Shown piece by piece: positions 26,831-37,125 of a DNA stretch of 64,000 bases. Origin of the DNA: Allomuricauda sp. (GTDB taxonomy: Bacteria > Bacteroidota > Bacteroidia > Flavobacteriales > Flavobacteriaceae); contig NZ_JANQLX010000015.1 of NCBI RefSeq assembly GCF_028280385.1, positions 682,001 through 746,000 of the forward strand, given 5' to 3'. A model generated the notes under the pieces. That model was given only the letters and a program-made list of their open reading frames with translations, did no database searches and had not been told where the DNA came from. The translations under genes and the position numbers were made by a program. Every line of letters begins with the position of its first letter. Position 1 is the first letter of the stretch.

Positions 26831-29053
26831 TTAGTCGATTATGATTTCATCTGCAAAAACCCAAGAGGGCAAACCAGCGGCATGGTGCCAATAGGGAGTA
26901 CCCTTGTTTAGTGCGGTTACTTTGATGTATCTGTAGGTTGAAGGTTCAAAATCGAGATTAAAATATTGGATATCGTTCACCTTGCTTGTTTTGGTCAAAG
27001 GCTTTGGGTTTTTAAGTGTGCCCAAGCTTACAAAGTTTTCATTGTCCACAGAACCTGCATAGGTAACTTGGGAGGGAAAGAACACCACATGGTTGGTTAC
27101 CTGCAAAAAGGCCATGGAAATGTTATTTATGGGCTGGACCTTGCCCAGATCTACCACTACTTCCATGTTATTGCCTTCGTATCCCAGCCAATTGGCATAG
27201 AAACTGCTACCGCCCAGTGCGCCATCCGTAAGTACCATGGGATCTTCGTTTGCATATTTTTTGGGTTGGGTAAGGGAAACCACATTTTTGCCTTTGGCCT
27301 TGTTCGGTTTTTTTGCCATTTCCAGAGCGGACACATAATTGGCTCCATATTCACTTACGGTAAAGCCCATCTCGTTCATTAGGGTGATGTTGTTTTCCTT
27401 GGCAGTATTGCTAAAATTGTCCAATAAAGTGGCAACCGTTGGGTTTATGGATTCCAATCCATTGTCATCGGTTATGGTAAGGCTAAGCTTATCGGTGAGG
27501 TTTTTTCTGCTGGCCTCCAGAACGGCATAGTCAACACTCATCCGGGCCATTTTCACGCGGTTTACCAACTCAGGTTTATCGGAAACCGTACTTTCGGCAG
27601 CATCGAACAAATCTGTGTAAGATTGGAGTAATTCCGGATTTAGATAGGAATTAAAAGCTTCAGAGGGATCACCATATAGAAAGAGGAAAAAGTCTGGGAC
27701 CTTTTTTAATTCTTCATGGATGCTGTCCACATATTGCTTGATAAATGGACCTGCCTCGTGGTAGTAACCATCTGTGAATTCGGTTAGCAACTCATCAAAA
27801 TTTAGGTCGGGGTTCCAAAGCAGTTTAGCGGTTACATAGGAACGCAGCTCAAACAGTTCGCTGGGGTTGTTGCTATGTTGCTCAAAAACCCATTGGGCAT
27901 TGTTGTCCCTAAACAACTGTACGTTGGGCTGTAGGGTCTGAATATTGGGAAAGGGTGCCAAAAAGTTGGTGAATTGGGTGGTATAGTCCCAAATTCGGAT
28001 ATTATCGGTGAGCTTGCCCCAACCAATAAGGTCATTGGCAAAATCCTGACATTTTTCGGCTATGGGCGCACTTCTGTCGCATTCAATGGAACAGAGGGTG
28101 ATCAGCACATTGGCTTTCGGCTTGGATTTTGGTGGTTTACGAGTATGTTGGTAGGCCAAAGTGGATATGGTCTTCTCCGGATAGGCCTCGGCTACCTTGT
28201 TTACAAACTGGATCATGGTACCGGCCGGACTCCCTTCTGCTTCATCCACTGCCTTGCAGTTGGGACATTGGCAATACTGTTGGTTGTCGTCCTGACTTAC
28301 GGACAATACTGTAGCGTTCGGATGTCTTTCGAAAAGGGCACCTACAGAATCCTTGACAATTTCCAGTACATCAGGATTGGTTAGGCAAAGTTGGGTGGGC
28401 AACCTTTTATCGCCCCTTAGGGCATAATATTCTGGATTGGACCTATAAAATACCTCCTCTGGCATGAATTTATGGAAGGTATGGACGCGCGCAGAGGGCA
28501 CATAGGTGGGAAAGGCCTCATAGGTCACCTTCTGCTGGTCTGCAAATTCATGATTTTCATAAAACAGTCTGGAGTGCACCGTTCGGGTGGTGATCTCAGG
28601 GGTGTAGGAATGATTCAAGGGACCAACGACAATACTTTTGGAAGTAGGTATATCCTCAACATCCGGGGCATACCACTTGCAGCCCAGGTAGACCTCCAAA
28701 AATTCATAGACCGCATTTTTCGTCGCTGCATCCGTACCTCCAGAAATATGTAGGTTTCCATTTTGGGTCTGTATCTGGATTTGATGGGCTTCCAAATCTT
28801 CATTACGGGTCAAAAGGATCATTTTCTCCTGGGTCTGCGTACCCGCATCAACAATATCCAATTGTGCACCACTTATCTTTTGAAGATATTTTTGGAGCAC
28901 TTCAGCGGATTTTCGTAATACTTCAGAATTGTTATTGCTAAGCGCTATCACATAATCAGAACTGCCATTGCTGGCGAGTTTAATCCTATTTTCGTTGCAA
29001 GCTGAAAGGCAAAGGGTCAATCCTACTGCCAGTGCAAAAATCTTTTTAAACAT
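26831..29053 (-). CDS. DUF4838 lipoprotein with C-terminal F5/8-type C domain, putative glycosidase
   Basis: Large (740 aa) lipoprotein, with lipobox Cys19 in LCLSAC. An N-terminal alpha-glucuronidase/GH20b-like domain (about 25-140) is followed by the DUF4838 barrel-like core, which includes VSQDDNQQYCQCPNCKAVD (about residues 254-272) with a Cys cluster that may bind metal. The C-terminal 140 residues look like a discoidin (F5/8 C) carbohydrate-binding domain. DUF4838 proteins are usually found beside glycosidases and are suspected enzymes, but I know of no firm activity. Here it sits between GH18 and GH29 with 9-base gaps, so a role in the same glycan pathway is likely. Confidence 0.85.
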   Translation of the reverse strand: MFKKIFALAVGLTLCLSACNENRIKLASNGSSDYVIALSNNNSEVLRKSAEVLQKYLQKISGAQLDIVDAGTQTQEKMILLTRNEDLEAHQIQIQTQNGNLHISGGTDAATKNAVYEFLEVYLGCKWYAPDVEDIPTSKSIVVGPLNHSYTPEITTRTVHSRLFYENHEFADQQKVTYEAFPTYVPSARVHTFHKFMPEEVFYRSNPEYYALRGDKRLPTQLCLTNPDVLEIVKDSVGALFERHPNATVLSVSQDDNQQYCQCPNCKAVDEAEGSPAGTMIQFVNKVAEAYPEKTISTLAYQHTRKPPKSKPKANVLITLCSIECDRSAPIAEKCQDFANDLIGWGKLTDNIRIWDYTTQFTNFLAPFPNIQTLQPNVQLFRDNNAQWVFEQHSNNPSELFELRSYVTAKLLWNPDLNFDELLTEFTDGYYHEAGPFIKQYVDSIHEELKKVPDFFLFLYGDPSEAFNSYLNPELLQSYTDLFDAAESTVSDKPELVNRVKMARMSVDYAVLEASRKNLTDKLSLTITDDNGLESINPTVATLLDNFSNTAKENNITLMNEMGFTVSEYGANYVSALEMAKKPNKAKGKNVVSLTQPKKYANEDPMVLTDGALGGSSFYANWLGYEGNNMEVVVDLGKVQPINNISMAFLQVTNHVVFFPSQVTYAGSVDNENFVSLGTLKNPKPLTKTSKVNDIQYFNLDFEPSTYRYIKVTALNKGTPYWHHAAGLPSWVFADEIIID

Positions 29054-29062
29054 GGTTGGTTT

Positions 29063-30286
29063 TTATTTAATTGAAGCGTCATACATGGCTTTCAAAAGAC
29101 TGTTGGGATCTTTGGTATCGTTGCCGAGTTGCCAAAACATGATGCCGCCCAATTTCTTTTGTTTGGCATATTCCGTTTTCAATCGCACAGAGACCGTATC
29201 GTCATAACTGATAAAAATACTGTCTTGTGCATTGTATAGATAAGGAGCTTTGGCGATGGAATCCCAGTGTCTTTGGTAATCTGCATTGGGCTCAAATTCA
29301 TTTCGTATTTGGTGGTATGCACTCCATCCAATATGGGCCCCGGTGTTGGATTGGTACAGTCCGTTGTTGGTTGGGGGTACTCCTTTCCATGCTCGGCCAT
29401 AAAAGGCAGAACCAATAACCAATTGTTCTGGTTTTACACCCTGTTCCAGGCAATATTCCACAATGCGCTCAGCGGACCGGGGGTCCAGGGTTATGCCCCT
29501 TTCCGCAAAACGTTCCCGACGTTCGTCCATATATTCCCAGGCAAAGGTTCCTTTTACATCTTCTTCGCTGATTAACCCAAGGGGAGTGTGGTGCCCTGTA
29601 AAAGGAGAACTTGAGCCCACTTGATCGTAGGTCATCACATTCATATAGTCCACGTGTTGCATTACTTCCAGAAGCTCCACATTCTTGTAATAGGGTTTCC
29701 ATCCAGCAGAGGCAAATGTGAGTGTTTGATCTCTTTCCAAAGTGTCCAAGGCCCCCCGTAGTTCTTTCATCAAGAGGGTAAAGTTCTGTTTGTCCTCAGG
29801 CCTTGCCCCTGTTCCAGCTGCAGGAATGGCCGGATATTCCCAATCGATATCAAGTCCATCCAAATCGTATTCACGGTTAAAGGCCACTGCACTTTCCACA
29901 AACTTTTTTCTGTTTTCGGCAGTGTGCGCCATATCCGAAAATCCGTCAGCACCCCAACCGCCACATGCGATCATGACCTTGATATGGGGATTGGTCTCAC
30001 GTTGGGCCACTAATTGACGAAGTTTTTGTCCACTTTCCTCATTTCGGAACTTCATCTCACCGTCAATAACGTTGGTAAATGAATAGATGATATGGGTAAG
30101 TTGGTCCAACGGAAGATTTTCCGGCTGGTAGTTTTTCTCAGGAACGTAATATCCCATGACCACGATGGGCTCAGCCGTTTCTTTTTCTGGTTCGGTTTCC
30201 TGTTCTTTTTGTTGCGTTTTGCAAGAAATTGTGGTCATCACCATTAGGAGAATGAGTAATGGGCTTATAAACCGGTTGGATTGCAT
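29063..30286 (-). CDS. GH18 glycoside hydrolase lipoprotein (chitinase or endo-beta-N-acetylglucosaminidase)
   Basis: I start at the ATG at 30286 (407 aa), which gives a type II signal peptide with lipobox Cys22 (TTISC); the alternative 21 bases upstream adds residues without a signal. The GH18 signature DGLDIDWE (143-150) is intact, with Glu150 as the acid/base and substrate-assisted catalysis expected. Flanking strands fit the family: VMGYYVPEKNY, VMIACGGWG and MNVMTYDQVGS. Length and completeness resemble single-domain chitinases. The partnership with a fucosidase makes fucosylated chito-oligosaccharides or N-glycan cores plausible targets (inference). Confidence 0.92.
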   Translation of the reverse strand: MQSNRFISPLLILLMVMTTISCKTQQKEQETEPEKETAEPIVVMGYYVPEKNYQPENLPLDQLTHIIYSFTNVIDGEMKFRNEESGQKLRQLVAQRETNPHIKVMIACGGWGADGFSDMAHTAENRKKFVESAVAFNREYDLDGLDIDWEYPAIPAAGTGARPEDKQNFTLLMKELRGALDTLERDQTLTFASAGWKPYYKNVELLEVMQHVDYMNVMTYDQVGSSSPFTGHHTPLGLISEEDVKGTFAWEYMDERRERFAERGITLDPRSAERIVEYCLEQGVKPEQLVIGSAFYGRAWKGVPPTNNGLYQSNTGAHIGWSAYHQIRNEFEPNADYQRHWDSIAKAPYLYNAQDSIFISYDDTVSVRLKTEYAKQKKLGGIMFWQLGNDTKDPNSLLKAMYDASIK

Positions 30287-30510
30287 AGGTTGAAATTTTG
30301 TTTCCAAAATTTAGTCAATAGTTGGTATGGGAGGGAAACTATTAGACAGAGGGCATTGGTCAGGATACCAACAACATGGGAAGGCATATTTCGATTTTGG
30401 ATTTCCTGTAACTACAAATCAAATGGCTAGGATTTCAATTAGGCCGTATGCAATTTTAACACCTTGAACTGTAAGGAATTGGATTTTTTTAGCACTTTCA
30501 AAAAGACGCC
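30287..30510. other. Divergent intergenic region, nothing specific seen
   Basis: This 224-base AT-rich gap between the GH18 gene and the barrel gene must hold promoters for both directions. I see no exact TANNTTTG element, no strong inverted repeat and no small gene. Confidence 0.5.
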
Positions 30511-31491
30511 ATGAAAATTCAAAGCTCCCTCATTGTCTTGATGGCCCTTACGGTTGTCCAAACAGCTATTGCCCAGACTTGTTGTTCGGGAGGCGTACCA
30601 TTGTCAAACAACCTTGGATTACCCAACGAAGGGAAAGGGGTTTTCATTTTGGGATTAAGTTACGACTACAACAATCTGAACACCTTAAATGCCGGTTCGG
30701 ATAAATTGGACGATGATTCCAGGCTTCGGATCACCAATTCGGTCTTAGCGAGTTTTGGATATGCTTTTTCTGACCGATTTTCCGCTGAGGTACTTTTAAC
30801 ATGGGTCAATCAGTTGCGGACCATTTCCCAATTTGGCAACGAAACGGATACCGAAACATCCGGCATTGGTGATGGGGTGGTACTGTTAAAATATGCTTTC
30901 CCGAATATTTTGGGCAAGGAGTCTTCCATTACGTTAGGGGGTGGGGTAAAGATACCCATGGGGCGTTCTGATATTACTACGGCCCAAGGGATTCAGCTAA
31001 CCGCTGATCTACAACCTGGAAGCGGGGCATGGGATTTTGTGGGCTTGTTGTCTGCATCCAAAAATTTAGGATTTAGACCTTCCGCAGTGCTTTCTGGAAA
31101 TCTGGCCTTGAGGTTAACGGGAGAAAATAAAGACTATTTAAATGGAGCCTCAGCTTACGAATTTGGAGATGAAATCTTGGCCAATCTGGGCTATGCGGAC
31201 CAATTTTTATGGTTAAACACCATTTTTAGTCCTGCTTTGGTCATCAAATACCGAAAAGCCAAAATTGATAGGATTGAAGGTTTGAATCTTCCCAATACTG
31301 GAGGGGAATGGGTTTTTATAAGACCGGAACTTTCTGTGGCGCTGGGTCCAAATCTCCGATTAATATCGCGGGTTGAAGTTCCCATTTACAGTTATGTTGA
31401 CGGAACCCAACTTACACCCACGTTGCGATATACAGGCGGAGTTTATTTCAGTTTGAATCCCAGAAATAAGAACGTCATTCTAAACAATTAA
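30511..31491 (+). CDS. Outer-membrane beta-barrel protein with N-terminal TCCSGG motif
   Basis: A 326-aa exported protein. The signal peptide ends at AIAQ (22), so the mature chain begins TCCSGGVPLSNN with two adjacent Cys. The rest alternates hydrophobic and polar residues and ends in an aromatic strand (YTGGVYFSLNP), as in outer-membrane barrels of the 'transporter family' (Phenol_MetA_deg-like) group. I do not know its substrate. The next gene, a DUF3179 lipoprotein, begins 12 bases later, so they are very likely co-transcribed. The exposed CC pair could bind a metal or form a disulfide (inference). Confidence 0.78.
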   Translation: MKIQSSLIVLMALTVVQTAIAQTCCSGGVPLSNNLGLPNEGKGVFILGLSYDYNNLNTLNAGSDKLDDDSRLRITNSVLASFGYAFSDRFSAEVLLTWVNQLRTISQFGNETDTETSGIGDGVVLLKYAFPNILGKESSITLGGGVKIPMGRSDITTAQGIQLTADLQPGSGAWDFVGLLSASKNLGFRPSAVLSGNLALRLTGENKDYLNGASAYEFGDEILANLGYADQFLWLNTIFSPALVIKYRKAKIDRIEGLNLPNTGGEWVFIRPELSVALGPNLRLISRVEVPIYSYVDGTQLTPTLRYTGGVYFSLNPRNKNVILNN

Positions 31492-31503
31492 ATTTCAAAG
31501 GCT

Positions 31504-32565
31504 ATGAAAAGAATAATAATGTTGTTTGGATTATTGGCCATTGGCGGCTGTAGTTCAGCTGAACAAAACACCGATGACCCAAACCAGAATTCACAGGAAG
31601 ACGGACCTCGATGGAGCATTCCGGTAGCGCAAGTATTGGACGGGGGTCCGGGAAAAGATGGGATTCCAGCTTTGGAGAACCCAAATTTGATTACTGCAGA
31701 CCAAACCACGGTCTTAACGGATGGGGATTTGGTGCTGGCATTCAAAAATGGGAATGATGTTAGGGCGTACCCCCATATCATTTTGGACTGGCATGAAATT
31801 ATCAATGAAAACATTGGTGACGTATCCATGGCCGTGACCTTTTGTCCTCTAACGGGGACCGGTATTGGTTGGGGACGAAACATTAATGGAACGGAAACAA
31901 CATTTGGTGTGTCTGGACTGTTGTACAATACCAATCTCATTCCGTACGATCGCCTGACCGATAGCAATTGGTCGCAAATATTGAATGAGTCTGTAAATGG
32001 GGACTTGTTAGGGGAGCGGCCAGACCTTTACCAATTATTGGAAACAGATTGGGGCACCTTAAAACAGATGTACCCAAATGTTCGGGTGGTTAGCTCGGAA
32101 ACAGGATTTTCACGTACCTACGGTAGATCACCTTATGGAGATTACAATAACAATAACGACCTATTCTTTTTTCCGGTCCCAAAAGATCCTAGGTTACCCT
32201 CCAAAGAAAAAGTTTTGGCTGTGCTTCATGGACCTGATGCCAAGGCCTATCGTTTTTCCGATTTTGAGAGCAAACATGTTTTCAGGGATGTATTTGGTAC
32301 AAGGGAATTGCTACTGGTAGGAAACCAGAAATTTATGACTGTTTTTGAATTGACCGGGGATACGGGCAATCTAACTTTTGAATATGTCTTTGGTGATGCT
32401 GGTTCTGATGTGGTGTTACAGGATGGTGAGGGCAATGAATGGAATGTATTTGGAGAAGCGGTTTCAGGACCTCGAACCGGAGATCGGCTTGGGATGGTGG
32501 ATGCGATGATGGCACAATGGTTTTCCATTCCAGCCTTTTATTCCACAACTTTATACGAAGAATAA
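31504..32565 (+). CDS. DUF3179 lipoprotein
   Basis: A 353-aa lipoprotein (lipobox Cys16 in AIGGC). The DUF3179 marks are clear: AVTFCPLTGTGIGW, then GVSGLLYNTNLIPYDRLTD and NWSQ. Many family members show CPLC at the first site; here the second Cys is Thr (CPLT), leaving one conserved Cys. Function is unknown. The tight link to the TCCSGG barrel gene suggests a joint outer-membrane/periplasmic role. A bidirectional terminator follows. Confidence 0.85.
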   Translation: MKRIIMLFGLLAIGGCSSAEQNTDDPNQNSQEDGPRWSIPVAQVLDGGPGKDGIPALENPNLITADQTTVLTDGDLVLAFKNGNDVRAYPHIILDWHEIINENIGDVSMAVTFCPLTGTGIGWGRNINGTETTFGVSGLLYNTNLIPYDRLTDSNWSQILNESVNGDLLGERPDLYQLLETDWGTLKQMYPNVRVVSSETGFSRTYGRSPYGDYNNNNDLFFFPVPKDPRLPSKEKVLAVLHGPDAKAYRFSDFESKHVFRDVFGTRELLLVGNQKFMTVFELTGDTGNLTFEYVFGDAGSDVVLQDGEGNEWNVFGEAVSGPRTGDRLGMVDAMMAQWFSIPAFYSTTLYEE

Positions 32566-32566
32566 A

Positions 32567-32589
32567 AAAGCCCCGATATACGGGGCTTT
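32567..32589. terminator. Bidirectional terminator between DUF3179 gene and groEL
   Basis: AAAGCCCCG and CGGGGCTTT form a 9-bp stem around ATATA. The minus-strand side continues into TTTTTTATT and suits groEL; the plus-strand side continues into a T-rich stretch. Confidence 0.85.
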
Positions 32590-32609
32590 CTCTTATTTGG
32601 GTTTGATTA

Positions 32610-34325
<1,716 letters not shown>

Positions 34326-34348
34326 TTATTTTGTTTTTGGATTTGCAA

Positions 34349-34627
34349 TTATACGATTGCCAAGATGTCGCTTTCGCGCATCATCAAATAATCTGAGCCG
34401 TCCAATTTCAGTTCGGTGCCGGCATATTTTCCATAAAGAACAGTGTCGCCTACCTTAACGGTCATAGCCTCGTCCTTGGTTCCGGGACCAACTGCTACTA
34501 CGTTTCCTTTTTGGGGTTTTTCCTTGGCGGTATCTGGAATGATGATTCCGGAAGCTGTTTTGGTTTCGGCTTCAACAGGTTCAATAAGAACCCTGTCCGC
34601 CAATGGTTGGATGTTAACTTTAGCCAT
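34349..34627 (-). CDS. groES: Co-chaperonin GroES
   Basis: 10-kDa lid of the GroEL chamber. The 92-aa product has normal length and motifs: [16 protein letters not shown], the mobile loop [18 protein letters not shown] (about residues 22-39) that docks on GroEL, and a C-terminal [15 protein letters not shown] region. It is first in groES-groEL. Two 12-base direct repeats lie 60-88 bases upstream of its start. Confidence 0.99.
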   Translation of the reverse strand: MAKVNIQPLADRVLIEPVEAETKTASGIIIPDTAKEKPQKGNVVAVGPGTKDEAMTVKVGDTVLYGKYAGTELKLDGSDYLMMRESDILAIV

Positions 34628-34686
34628 ATTATTAATCTTTAGGTATTTGTTTTAAAAATTCTCGAATCATTGGACAGAAATTATGC

Positions 34687-34715
34687 CATTATCTGAAAAC
34701 TGACATTATCTGAAA
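34687..34715 (-). repeat. Two 12-bp direct repeats upstream of groES
   Basis: CATTATCTGAAA occurs at 34687-34698 and again at 34704-34715 (period 17). Read towards groES this is TTTCAGATAATG twice. The pair lies between the secG terminator and groES, in the promoter zone, and may be a binding site for a heat-shock regulator. Confidence 0.7.
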
Positions 34716-34720
34716 CCAAA

Positions 34721-34750
34721 AATGCCAGCTTGTCATTTCAAGCTGGCATT
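34721..34750 (-). terminator. Rho-independent terminator of the secG operon
   Basis: A perfect 12-bp stem (AATGCCAGCTTG with CAAGCTGGCATT) around a six-base loop lies 25 bases after the secG stop. It runs into TTTGG on the minus strand, with the last stem bases adding further T. Confidence 0.85.
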
Positions 34751-34775
34751 ATGTATGTTTTTTATGTCACCGAAT

Positions 34776-35144
34776 CTAATTGATGGTGTCCACAGGATTG
34801 GTGTTGTCCGCGGCTGGCACCTGCTCAGGTACAGTTTCTGGAACCGTTTCCGGAACCGTATTTTCTATGTCATCTCCTTGAAGCAGTTTGGAATCTGCCT
34901 GTGCATAGGTCCCTTTTAAGGAAATGTTGGAAATCAAGATCAAAACGATCAGCAATCCGGCCAAGGTCCAGGTACTTTTATCCAAAAAATCACCTGTTTT
35001 TTTGACACCCCCAACAATTTGGGTACCGCCCCCTCCAAATGAGGATGACAATCCGCCACCTTTGGGATTTTGTACCATGATCACCAATACCAACAACAGG
35101 CAAACAATGATGATCAATATCAAAAATATAGTAAACGTACTCAT
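34776..35144 (-). CDS. secG: Preprotein translocase subunit SecG
   Basis: Small inner-membrane part of the SecYEG channel. The 122-aa product has two membrane helices (about 3-23 and 57-75) joined by the family loop VQNPKGGGLSSSFGGG (about 24-39). A Pro/Glu/Val-rich tail (VPETVPETVPEQVP) follows, an extension common in Bacteroidota. It is last in the operon miaB-activator-LptE-LptE-TPR-secG, 8 bases after the TPR gene. Confidence 0.95.
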   Translation of the reverse strand: MSTFTIFLILIIIVCLLLVLVIMVQNPKGGGLSSSFGGGGTQIVGGVKKTGDFLDKSTWTLAGLLIVLILISNISLKGTYAQADSKLLQGDDIENTVPETVPETVPEQVPAADNTNPVDTIN

Positions 35145-35152
35145 GGTTTTGC

Positions 35153-36040
35153 TTATTCTTTTTCTTTCTGCAGCTTCTTCACCGCCCGAATTTGGTCTGC
35201 AAAGAAACCACTTTTTTCTGGATATTTCAAACTCAATATCTTGAAGGCCTGAATGGCTTTTTTATACTTTTTTTGTTCGAGGTAAACCTTGGCCAAAGTC
35301 TCCGTCATCAACTCATTTTTGTCCATCTTAACAGACTCCTTGATATTGATTTTGGTCTTGGAGGATTCTTGGGGAACTATCTTGGGATTGTTCTCAATAA
35401 ACTTGTCCAAAAGATCAAACCGCTGTTTTTTGCCCATGGTTTTCCCGGCATCCGAGTCTGTTTGGATTTCTGGGGGTTGGGAGGTCAGTTGCAGCCATTC
35501 GGTAAATGAATGACGTTCTTTTTTGGTAAAGGGGATAGGCTTGCCGAGTTCCAAATCGGCTTCCGGGGTTGAGGCTTCTACTTGGGGATCCTCAATTTTG
35601 GGTGCGGTCTGTTCTTGTTTGTTCTTGAACAGGGCGGGACTTAAGATTTGTTCCGCATCCTGAATGTTCTGGGGAAGTGCTTCTTTTGATTCCAGCAGGG
35701 TTTCAGCATCCGGGTTGGGTTCAATTTCCTCGGAAACGGCTTTTTTCTCCTCTAATTTAGGAACTCTTCCAGCAAGGGTATCGGCAATGGTGTTCTGTAC
35801 AAATTCCTTGGAGGTGATAAAATCAAAGAGTACATCCCTGTCGGAAGTATGGGCTGCAGTTTCCTTTAGGGCATTGTTGTACTTGTAACTGTCAAGATTT
35901 TTTAGCCCTTTCAGATGAAGGGCGCGCGCCGCTTGGAAATACGGATATTCTTCGATAATATCTTCCAATTCCCTGGTTTGTTTGGGAGATAGGATGGTAT
36001 TCGACTTTTGAAGAATTTCTATAAAATCCGATACGTTCAT
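35153..36040 (-). CDS. TPR-containing protein of unknown function
   Basis: A 295-aa soluble protein, started at the ATG at 36040 two bases after the LptE stop. The N-terminal 100 residues are helical (PYFQAARALHLKGLKN). The middle (about 105-235) is low-complexity, rich in Glu, Pro and Lys, and probably disordered. The C-terminus (about 240-290) holds a TPR-like pair (AKVYLEQKKYKKAIQAF, LKYPEKSGFFADQI). There is no signal peptide. Its fixed place between LptE and SecG in flavobacteria suggests a role in envelope biogenesis (inference). Confidence 0.8.
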   Translation of the reverse strand: MNVSDFIEILQKSNTILSPKQTRELEDIIEEYPYFQAARALHLKGLKNLDSYKYNNALKETAAHTSDRDVLFDFITSKEFVQNTIADTLAGRVPKLEEKKAVSEEIEPNPDAETLLESKEALPQNIQDAEQILSPALFKNKQEQTAPKIEDPQVEASTPEADLELGKPIPFTKKERHSFTEWLQLTSQPPEIQTDSDAGKTMGKKQRFDLLDKFIENNPKIVPQESSKTKINIKESVKMDKNELMTETLAKVYLEQKKYKKAIQAFKILSLKYPEKSGFFADQIRAVKKLQKEKE

Positions 36041-36042
36041 AG

Positions 36043-36567
36043 TTACCAATTGCCTAAAGACGCATTAAAGATATCCTGGGTGATTCGTTCAAAAATTTCT
36101 TCATGCGCCTGCACTTTTACTGAAGCCAAAGATGTTGCTGCATCAAAATCATAAAAAAAGGAGAAGCGACGTTCAAAATCCCCCTTTTGTTCTTTTCTAT
36201 TAAAGAACCTGACGTTCACACTCATGGTAAGTCGGTTCTGGGCCGAAAGTTGATTTGCCGTGGCAGTCATGGGTGTTACCTTATATTCCACAATTTCTCC
36301 TTGGTAGAGCAAATCCCCGTTCTTGCTTTTAAGGGATAATTTAGTGGAATTATTTATTAAATCTTGGAGAGTTTTTGTGAACTCGCGATCTATACCCGGT
36401 TCAATGGTCGAACCATTTCTCTGATCAGCATAGTTCTTAAAGAACTCCACCTCAAAACTTTCAGCCGTTGTATTAATTCCCCGGAAGTCATATGTTACTT
36501 TCGGGCCACACGCCAAGGTAACCAATAACACAATAACCAAACAACTTCCAGTTCTTAATTTGACCAT
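36043..36567 (-). CDS. LptE-family lipoprotein, second tandem copy
   Basis: A 174-aa lipoprotein (lipobox Cys20 in VTLAC) of the LptE family, which plugs the LptD barrel for LPS insertion in the outer membrane. It abuts the upstream copy with no gap (stop then ATG) and is clearly its duplicate. Long blocks are identical, for example GEIVEYKVTPMTAT, QNRLTMSVNVRFFN and the final QDIFNASLGNW; the N-terminal third has diverged. Whether both copies are functional LptE is unknown. The TPR gene follows after two bases. Confidence 0.87.
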   Translation of the reverse strand: MVKLRTGSCLVIVLLVTLACGPKVTYDFRGINTTAESFEVEFFKNYADQRNGSTIEPGIDREFTKTLQDLINNSTKLSLKSKNGDLLYQGEIVEYKVTPMTATANQLSAQNRLTMSVNVRFFNRKEQKGDFERRFSFFYDFDAATSLASVKVQAHEEIFERITQDIFNASLGNW

Positions 36568-37086
36568 TTACCAATTGCCTAAGGACGCATTAAAAATATC
36601 CTGGGTGATCCGTTCAAAAATTTCTTCATGCGCCGCAGATTGCACAGATGGCAAGGAGGCTGCAGCGTCAAAATCGTAAAAGAAGGAGAACCGACGCTCA
36701 AAATCGGCATCTTCCTTGGTTTTGTTAAAGAACCTTACGTTTACGCTCATGGTAAGTCGGTTCTGGGCGGTAAGCTGGTCTGACGTTGCGGTCATTGGGG
36801 TCACCTTGTATTCCACAATTTCCCCTTCGTAGAGCAGATCACCATTGCTGCCGGTCAACGATAGACTGGTCAGGTTGTTGATCATTTCCTGGAGTGCGTT
36901 GGTAAAGGACCTGTCCAATCCCGGTTCAATGGTGGATCCCGGATTCTGGTCCGCGTAATTTTGGAAGAAATTTACCTGAAAGCTTTCCGCAGTACCAATA
37001 TCCGCACCGGAGAAGTTATATACGCCACAACTATATACACTCAAAATCAGGGCCAAAAGCCCTCCTTTGATTCCATTTTTTATCAT
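36568..37086 (-). CDS. lptE: LptE-family lipoprotein, first tandem copy
   Basis: A 172-aa lipoprotein (lipobox Cys20 in SVYSC, then GVYNFSGADI) with the Bacteroidota LptE pattern: GSTIEPGLDRSFTNALQEMI in the middle and FERRFSFFYDFDAA near the C-terminus. It is expected to act with LptD in LPS assembly. It lies 39 bases after the sigma-54-type activator gene and directly before its own duplicate. Of the two copies this one looks closer to the usual family N-terminus (CGVYNFSG), so it gets the gene name (moderate certainty). Confidence 0.87.
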   Translation of the reverse strand: MIKNGIKGGLLALILSVYSCGVYNFSGADIGTAESFQVNFFQNYADQNPGSTIEPGLDRSFTNALQEMINNLTSLSLTGSNGDLLYEGEIVEYKVTPMTATSDQLTAQNRLTMSVNVRFFNKTKEDADFERRFSFFYDFDAAASLPSVQSAAHEEIFERITQDIFNASLGNW

Positions 37087-37125
37087 TGATCTTTAATCTG
37101 AAAATCCAACATTTGTATGGGCGAT

